In this document: positions 59,006 to 64,000 of the stretch, piece by piece
Layout: each line of letters opens with the position of its first letter
Position numbering within the stretch: position 1 is the stretch's first letter
Assembly (NCBI RefSeq): GCF_016734805.1
Contig: NZ_JAERQG010000001.1
Location: forward strand, 124,001 to 188,000
DNA length: 64,000 nt
DNA from: Marivirga atlantica
GTDB lineage: Bacteria; Bacteroidota; Bacteroidia; Cytophagales; Cyclobacteriaceae
Reading direction: 5' to 3'
Program-made: the position numbers and the translations under genes
Notes under the pieces: generated by a model
Told to the model about the DNA's origin: nothing
Database searches by the model: none
The model's input: the letters and a program-made list of their open reading frames with translations, nothing else

Positions 59006-60239
59006 GATTTTATCAGCCACGATTCTTATTTGTTTTTCAGTAGCCACGTATGCCCAAAGAGCATCAGCGCTTAAAAATATGAGAATACTTACTTCTGATT
59101 CTTTAGCAGGCAGAGGGTATGTTGAAAACGGAATGCATAAATCAGCAACATATATTGCTGATCAGCTGGATCAATTGGGTGCTGAACCAGCTATAGAAGT
59201 TAGTTCCTTCTTTCAGGAAATTACTCCATTTTCTGTAAATACTTTTCCATCAAAAATTACTTTTAATGCTTACGATAAAAAGCAAAACCCTAAAATCTTT
59301 ACTGCAGGGAAAGATTTTTTACTGCATCCAGCATCAGCACCTATGAATAAAGAAGAGGTTGAACTCAACTATCTTCACGATGAAAAGGCGTTGGACAGGG
59401 TTAAATCCAACAAAGCCTACTACATCAATAAACATGCTTTTGACAAGGAGGCATTTCATAAAATAGAACAAGCCTTTATTGCTGATGAAAAAGTAGAAAA
59501 CAGCTTATTGGTTGTATATGATAGTACAAAACTCAGTTGGTACCCGTCACAAAACCAAGCTAAAAATGCTGTTATATATAGCAACCAGCCTATTGCTGAA
59601 AAGTATATTTCTGCCAACTGGAAGTCTGTTTTAAATAATGCCTTTCAAGCTGTTAATGTAATTGGTAAAATATCTGGTAACAGGAATGATTCAGCAATTT
59701 TTTTTAGTGCCCATTATGATCATCTTGGTAGGCTCGGAGAGCATATCTTCCCTGGGGCTAACGATAATGCCTCTGGCGTAGCTCTTTTACTAACACTTGC
59801 TGAGCACTATAGTAACAATACCCCTGAGTTCGACACTTACTTTTTATTTACAACAGCAGAGGAAATTGGTTTACTCGGTAGCTACTATTATGTGACAAAT
59901 CCTTTACTACCCCTAAATAAAATTAAATTGCTAGTGAACCTTGATTTAGTAGGAACAGGTGAGGAAGGAATAACTATTGTAAATGGCACTAAGCACGGCA
60001 AGATTTTTGATCTTTTTACTGGGCTGAATGCGACAAGATTATCTCAAATAAAAGCCAGAGGCGAAGCCTGCAATAGCGATCATTGTTTCTTTGATAAGGC
60101 TGGCGTTCCGGCTATTTTTATCTATACCTTAGGAGGAAGCAAGGCCTATCATGATATACATGATGATATAAGCAGCCCAAGTTTGTATGCATTTAACCAA
60201 CTGCAAAGCTTGATAATCGATGTGGTAAACTCACTTTAG
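58998..60239 (+). CDS. Secreted M28-family metallopeptidase
   Basis: A 413-residue exported aminopeptidase-like protein. The signal peptide is MFRILSATILICFSVATYAQ. Zinc-binding and catalytic motifs appear in order: SAHYDHLG (His, first ligand), PGANDNASG (bridging Asp), TTAEEIGLLGS (catalytic Glu pair), NLDLVG (Asp) and HDIHDDIS (last His). The two-zinc M28 site looks complete. It likely cleaves peptides in the periplasm or outside. It overlaps the preceding J-domain/TPR gene by eight bases, an unusual coupling that suggests the membrane protein helps fold or deliver it. Its stop shares TTAG with the convergent gene. Confidence 0.92.
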   Translation: MFRILSATILICFSVATYAQRASALKNMRILTSDSLAGRGYVENGMHKSATYIADQLDQLGAEPAIEVSSFFQEITPFSVNTFPSKITFNAYDKKQNPKIFTAGKDFLLHPASAPMNKEEVELNYLHDEKALDRVKSNKAYYINKHAFDKEAFHKIEQAFIADEKVENSLLVVYDSTKLSWYPSQNQAKNAVIYSNQPIAEKYISANWKSVLNNAFQAVNVIGKISGNRNDSAIFFSAHYDHLGRLGEHIFPGANDNASGVALLLTLAEHYSNNTPEFDTYFLFTTAEEIGLLGSYYYVTNPLLPLNKIKLLVNLDLVGTGEEGITIVNGTKHGKIFDLFTGLNATRLSQIKARGEACNSDHCFFDKAGVPAIFIYTLGGSKAYHDIHDDISSPSLYAFNQLQSLIIDVVNSL

Positions 60240-61456
60240 GCACTTAGCGTAAAAATGGAGTTATTCTGCATTTTTTTGAAACTTTTACCTTCTACAGCTG
60301 CAACAAACTGATCTGCTAAATCCTTGCGTTCAAAGAATTGTTCTGCCGTAGTTCTAGCATTATTTTGATATTTAGCGAGGAGCTCCGGTGAATTAATAAA
60401 CGGAATTATTTTTTCTCTCAATTCGGATGGAATGTCAGAATCCGCATAAATACCAAAGTTTCTTTTTTCAACCAAGCCTCTGATCCACCCTTGTATGTTA
60501 GTAATAATCATTTTGCCTGAAGCAATGGCATCAAAAAATTTGTTCGGTGAATTGGTTCTAAGAACCGGCTTATGAAGAAAAGACACATAACAGGCATCTG
60601 TCACATTAAGTAAGTCTTTAACATCTTCCTTGGTACCATATGGGATAAAAAACACATTGGATAGCTCATGTTCTTTAACATACTGCTTTGTTTCAGGTAA
60701 GCTTTTTCCTTGCCCCATGATTAGAAAGCGCACAGGTAAATCCTTAAAGTATTGAGCACATCGGATTAAACTCATCAAATCATTTACTGGGCCAACGGCT
60801 CCAAAATAACTGATCACAAATTTATTTTTAACGCCAAAATGAAGTTCTAAATCAGGATCTTTTTCTTTTACCATCCCGAAAAAATCACAGTCAGCCACAT
60901 TGGGTATTAACTGTACCTCCTTATTTTTCACCGTTGCTTCAATATGGTTTCTCATCCCTGGTGAAAGCGCTATAATTCTTTCCGATTCTTTGTAAATATC
61001 CTTTTCAGTATTTTTCAAAAAATCCTTTAAGAATATATTCTTGACCACTCCCATTTGTATAGGTGCTTCTGGCCACAAATCCCTTACCTCAAAAATGTAG
61101 GGGATGGAATATCTACTTTTAAGCCATAGAGCAATTTTACCAACGGTTAAAGGGGTACTGGTAGCAATGCATTTGTCAAAATCGTGGTTTTTTCTAAGCC
61201 ACCTTTTACTCTTCTGTACAAAACCAAAGAAAGCTTTAACCCTCTTCCAAAAGCTGAAAGTATTGCTGTAGTTTACGGGTAAATAAACCGTTTTTATTCC
61301 ATCAACATTCTTCTCTAGCATGGCAGCCTCATTATGAGCAGTAAGCATTGTCACTTCATGCCCAGCCTCAACTAGTGATTTTGCCATATAGTAGGAACGA
61401 TTAGCCCCGCCCTCATCAGGCGTTTTAAAATATTGATGAATGTAAAGTAATTTCAA
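60236..61456 (-). CDS. Glycosyltransferase family 4
   Basis: A 406-residue GT-B enzyme. MKLLYIHQYFKTPDEGGANR is the characteristic start of the WbuB/WcaI-like GT4 group, in which the GG loop contacts the donor. YIFEVRDLWPEAP, a strong family marker, is present. The C-terminal half contains YFGAVGPVNDLMSLIRCAQYF and the sugar-nucleotide region SPNKFFDAIASGKMII (the E-x7-E equivalent). The start is TTG at 61456: Met24 is the next Met and would cut into the fold. It probably adds a sugar to a surface polysaccharide, but no polysaccharide cluster surrounds it. It shares its stop tetranucleotide with the M28 gene. Confidence 0.88.
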   Translation of the reverse strand: MKLLYIHQYFKTPDEGGANRSYYMAKSLVEAGHEVTMLTAHNEAAMLEKNVDGIKTVYLPVNYSNTFSFWKRVKAFFGFVQKSKRWLRKNHDFDKCIATSTPLTVGKIALWLKSRYSIPYIFEVRDLWPEAPIQMGVVKNIFLKDFLKNTEKDIYKESERIIALSPGMRNHIEATVKNKEVQLIPNVADCDFFGMVKEKDPDLELHFGVKNKFVISYFGAVGPVNDLMSLIRCAQYFKDLPVRFLIMGQGKSLPETKQYVKEHELSNVFFIPYGTKEDVKDLLNVTDACYVSFLHKPVLRTNSPNKFFDAIASGKMIITNIQGWIRGLVEKRNFGIYADSDIPSELREKIIPFINSPELLAKYQNNARTTAEQFFERKDLADQFVAAVEGKSFKKMQNNSIFTLSA

Positions 61457-61544
61457 GCTTTTAAAATTGATTTCATTTAATTAAGCCAATATTAAGAAAT
61501 CTATAAATAATACAAGAATTGCCGATTAAATATTTTGGCTAATA

Positions 61545-62081
61545 CTATTTATCTGTTGAACAACTTTGATCCGTTTTTTGAAGCTCAGTAATAGGGAAAC
61601 CCTTATTAGCTAATTTCCCTAGCAATACATCATATGTAGCTTTCTCCAAACTTGGCTTTCTAGATAAAATCCATAAATACTCTCTACTTGGTGCACCAAC
61701 AGCCGCATATTCATAATTATCACCCAACTCTACTATCCAATAATCCCCTTTAAAAGGCCAAAAAAACTGCACTTGCAATTTACTATTTGATGAGTCAGAT
61801 GCTAAAAATGCTTTGCCTTTGGCGGTTTCCAACTCACCATTCTCATCCTCATTGATACATTTGTTGATTACTTCTATATAGCCATCCTTTTTAATGTACT
61901 CAGCGGTAGTGCAAGTACACCCTTTTTGAAAACGTTGAGGTATGCTGGCAATTTCATACCATTTACCAACATACTTGTTTAGGTTAACATTTTGTGCTGT
62001 TTCCAACTTTGCATACTCTTTCTGGCAAGCTGAAAAAGCCAACATTAAAATAATTATGAATAGCGTATTATACTTTTGCAT
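61545..62081 (-). CDS. blc: Blc-type bacterial lipocalin
   Basis: A 178-residue outer-membrane lipoprotein of the lipocalin family. The signal MQKYNTLFIIILMLAFSAC has lipobox FSAC. The lipocalin G-x-W motif is GKWYEIASIP (40s), followed by FWPFKGDYWIVELGDNYEYAAVG and YLWILSRKPSL, typical of Blc. Two adjacent Cys in GCTCTT are unusual. Blc binds fatty acids or lysophospholipids. Its start overlaps the YpdA-like gene by 14 bases, so the two are coupled. Confidence 0.9.
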   Translation of the reverse strand: MQKYNTLFIIILMLAFSACQKEYAKLETAQNVNLNKYVGKWYEIASIPQRFQKGCTCTTAEYIKKDGYIEVINKCINEDENGELETAKGKAFLASDSSNSKLQVQFFWPFKGDYWIVELGDNYEYAAVGAPSREYLWILSRKPSLEKATYDVLLGKLANKGFPITELQKTDQSCSTDK

Positions 62082-63054
62082 AATTCTTCTTTTCTAAAAT
62101 ATCTTCAACAATCATATCAGCATGCACTCTACTATTTTCTATAAACCACTTATTGGTTTGTAGTCCTCCGCAGACTACTCCTGCCAAATACAGCCCTTCT
62201 ACATTTGTTTCCATGGTTCCCTCATCATAATAAGGTGCAAACGGATATTCATCTCTTATGGTAACTCCTATATCTTTTATAAACTCATAGTCGGGTTCAT
62301 AACCAGTCATGGCTAAAACAAAATCGTTCTCTATAGTTTTTTCTCCTTCAGGAGTTTTAATTTTGATACTATCTTCTGCTATTGCCGTTAATTCGCTGTT
62401 GAAAAAAGCTTTGATACTACCTTCCTCTATACGGTTTTCAATATCAGGCTTAACCCAATATTTAACAGTTTCTTTGATAGAATCCTTACGGATAATCATA
62501 CTTACCTCCTTCGCTCCCTTTCTATAACACTCCAGAGCGGCATCTACAGCTGAATTGGCTGCCCCAATAATGGCAATACGTTGATCAAAGTACGGATGGG
62601 GCTCTTTGTAATAATGATTAACCTTTGAAAGCTCTTCACCAGGAATACCCAATTTATGTGGCAAATCGTAAAAGCCAGTAGAAAGTATGATATGCTCCGT
62701 TACTATATCTTGCTTCTGGGTTTTTACCTGAAACTCCTCTCCTATTTTGGTTATGCTATCTACAGGATTATATAGGGAAGTATTTAGTTTTTTAGATTGG
62801 GCCACTCTTCTATAATATTCGAGTGCTTCCATTCTTGTAGGCTTCGGATTGTGAGAGATAAATGGTACGTTACCAATTTCAAGCTTATCAGAAGTACTAA
62901 AAAAGGTCATTCCATAAGGATAATTGTAAAGCGAATTCACTAAAGTGCCCTTATCAACAATAATATAGGTTAAACCTTTCTCTTGAGCTGCAATTCCACA
63001 TGCCAACCCAATTGGTCCTGCACCTACTATTACAATGTCATATCTGTTTTGCAT
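62068..63054 (-). CDS. YpdA-family FAD-dependent reductase (bacillithiol disulfide reductase-like)
   Basis: A 328-residue flavoprotein. The FAD motif is VGAGPIGLACGIA near residue 10 and the NAD(P)H motif is IIGAANSAVDAALE. LVNSLYNYPYGMTFFSTSDKLEIG is characteristic of YpdA/Bdr. YpdA reduces bacillithiol disulfide in Staphylococcus; Bacteroidota including Flavobacteriia often make bacillithiol. No bsh synthesis gene is in the window. The lipocalin gene follows with a 14-base overlap. Substrate assignment is inference from the family. Confidence 0.88.
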   Translation of the reverse strand: MQNRYDIVIVGAGPIGLACGIAAQEKGLTYIIVDKGTLVNSLYNYPYGMTFFSTSDKLEIGNVPFISHNPKPTRMEALEYYRRVAQSKKLNTSLYNPVDSITKIGEEFQVKTQKQDIVTEHIILSTGFYDLPHKLGIPGEELSKVNHYYKEPHPYFDQRIAIIGAANSAVDAALECYRKGAKEVSMIIRKDSIKETVKYWVKPDIENRIEEGSIKAFFNSELTAIAEDSIKIKTPEGEKTIENDFVLAMTGYEPDYEFIKDIGVTIRDEYPFAPYYDEGTMETNVEGLYLAGVVCGGLQTNKWFIENSRVHADMIVEDILEKKNYAKV

Positions 63055-63118
63055 ATCTTAATTTCTATAATAATAAGCCTTTTCTCTAATGCTTTGTTAC
63101 AGATTTTAGCTATAAAAA

Positions 63119-63140
63119 AAGGAGCTCTAAGAAGCTCCTT
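63119..63140 (-). terminator. Terminator of serS
   Basis: On the minus strand AAGGAGCT, loop TCTTAG, AGCTCCTT then seven T. It lies 24 bases past the serS stop. Confidence 0.85.
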
Positions 63141-63163
63141 ACGTAAAATCTGCAGTTTTGATA

Positions 63164-64000
63164 TTAGCTAATCATATCAAAGCCAGTGTATGGCTGCAAC
63201 ACTTTAGGCACTTTAATGCCTTCATCAGTCTGATTATTTTCTAATATTGAAGCGAGAATACGAGGAAATGCAAGTGCACTACCATTTAGCGTGTGTAATA
63301 AGTGTTTTTTCTTATCGGCATCTTTATAACGCAACTTCAGCCTATTGGCTTGGTAGGTCTCAAAATTAGAAACTGAGCTTACTTCCAACCACTTTTCTTG
63401 TGCCGCTGACCATACTTCCATATCATAAGTTAATGCAGAGGTAAAGCCTAAATCGCCTCCACAAAGCCTCAACACTCGGTAAGGTAATTCAAGCTTAGTT
63501 AATAAGCCTTGAATGTATTTACTCATTTCTTCAAGTGCTTCATAAGATTTATCAGGATGCTGCACCTGAACTATCTCAACTTTATCAAACTGATGGAGTC
63601 TGTTCAAACCACGCACGTGTGCTCCCCAAGAACCTGCTTCTTTTCTAAAGCATGGTGTGTAGCCAGTCAGTTTCACCGGTAAATCCTTCTCTTCTAATAT
63701 TGAGTCTCTAAAAATATTGGTGATTGGCACTTCAGCCGTAGGTATTAAATATAAATCAACATCTGGCACATGATACATTTGCCCTTCTTTATCGGGTAAC
63801 TGACCAGTTCCAATTCCACTTGCTTCATTGATTAGAATAGGTGGTTGAATTTCCTTAAAGCCTTCCTTTTCTGCTTCATCTAAGAAGAAGTTTAGCAAGG
63901 CACGCTGCAATCTTGCTCCCTTTCCTTTATATACTGGAAAACCAGCACCTGATATTTTTACACCAAGCTCAAAGTCTATAATGTCATATTTTTTAATTAA
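63164..64000 (-). CDS. serS: Seryl-tRNA synthetase, C-terminal fragment
   Basis: The frame is open to the right edge, so the N-terminal tRNA-binding coiled coil and motif 1 are missing. About 278 C-terminal residues remain. Visible class II motifs are motif 2 (FRKEAGSWGAHVRGLNRLHQF, with the Arg that binds ATP) and motif 3 (TLNGSALAFPRILASILENNQ, with its Arg). LIPTAEVPITN is the serine/ATP-binding TAEVP stretch. The visible part runs from KYDIIDFELGVKISGAGFP to the C-terminal YTGFDMIS. A strong terminator follows its stop. Confidence 0.96.
   Translation of the reverse strand, partial: LIKKYDIIDFELGVKISGAGFPVYKGKGARLQRALLNFFLDEAEKEGFKEIQPPILINEASGIGTGQLPDKEGQMYHVPDVDLYLIPTAEVPITNIFRDSILEEKDLPVKLTGYTPCFRKEAGSWGAHVRGLNRLHQFDKVEIVQVQHPDKSYEALEEMSKYIQGLLTKLELPYRVLRLCGGDLGFTSALTYDMEVWSAAQEKWLEVSSVSNFETYQANRLKLRYKDADKKKHLLHTLNGSALAFPRILASILENNQTDEGIKVPKVLQPYTGFDMIS

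Noticed and set aside
1-64000. Mobile elements, CRISPR, toxin-antitoxin, defence islands
   Set aside because: No transposase, integrase, spaced direct repeats, or paired small toxin-antitoxin genes were recognised in either strand.

Overview
The window is a stretch of chromosome from a Bacteroidota bacterium, most likely a marine or soil member of the Cytophagales (Fulvivirga/Roseivirga-like; the genus is inference). The evidence is AT-rich DNA, a Bacteroidota-type promoter signature (TTTG, 18-19 bases, TAnnTTTG) in front of both tRNA genes and the DksA-like gene, a general lack of Shine-Dalgarno sequences, frequent TTG start codons, and families typical of the phylum (DUF5723 barrel, DUF6702, TPR-histidine kinase fusions, SiaB kinase, lmo0937 peptide). 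No phage, insertion sequence, CRISPR array or rRNA was seen. Both ends are cut: an SDR enzyme on the left and serS on the right.

Layout. 1-9758: SDR fragment, two small membrane proteins, rlmN, a PrsW-type protease with an extra C-terminal domain, then on the minus strand psd, a glutamate dehydrogenase gene and the cdsA/DUF2007/CPBP-protease operon, then dusB and an EamA exporter. 9847-16385: a zinc-ligand-poor DksA-like protein, scpB, an rRNA pseudouridine synthase, an orphan membrane histidine kinase, tRNA-Phe and an HdrC/HdrB-like iron-sulfur pair. 16395-18712: a diheme cytochrome c and beta-helix lipoprotein pair (SO2930/SO2929 type). 18783-25309: a signalling block with a soluble histidine kinase, a protein that is only a DHp phospho-acceptor domain, a sigma-54 response regulator, an unlisted 50-residue lmo0937-type gene, and an 1138-residue hybrid kinase. 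25833-28882: DUF1801, tRNA-Arg, hflX and a SirB-cytochrome c fusion. 29067-34429: a short polysaccharide synthesis/export operon (GT4, Wza-like, Wzc-like tyrosine kinase, epimerase). 34498-41321: TPR protein, ComA-type phosphosulfolactate synthase, DUF368 lipid-carrier translocase, aroE, uvrB and S1/P1 nuclease. 41318-50645: TPR-histidine kinase, purEK, orphan SiaB kinase, an outer-membrane barrel with its lipoprotein partner, and a 2H phosphoesterase. 50730-64000: HupE, M1 peptidase, an unknown secreted protein bracketed by twin terminators, an AlaDH/saccharopine-dehydrogenase-like enzyme, a deoxynucleoside kinase, a J-domain/TPR membrane protein coupled to an M28 peptidase, GT4, Blc lipocalin, YpdA-type reductase and serS.

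Most of the window is core chromosome: lipid synthesis (psd, cdsA), translation and RNA modification (rlmN, dusB, rluB, serS, tRNAs), purine synthesis (purE, purK), repair (uvrB) and envelope work. The unusual content is the signalling block around 19-25 kb with its DHp-only protein, the phosphosulfolactate synthase (possible link to sulfonolipids), the cytochrome/beta-helix pair, the barrel-lipoprotein pair, and compact gene junctions in which convergent genes share their stop tetranucleotide.
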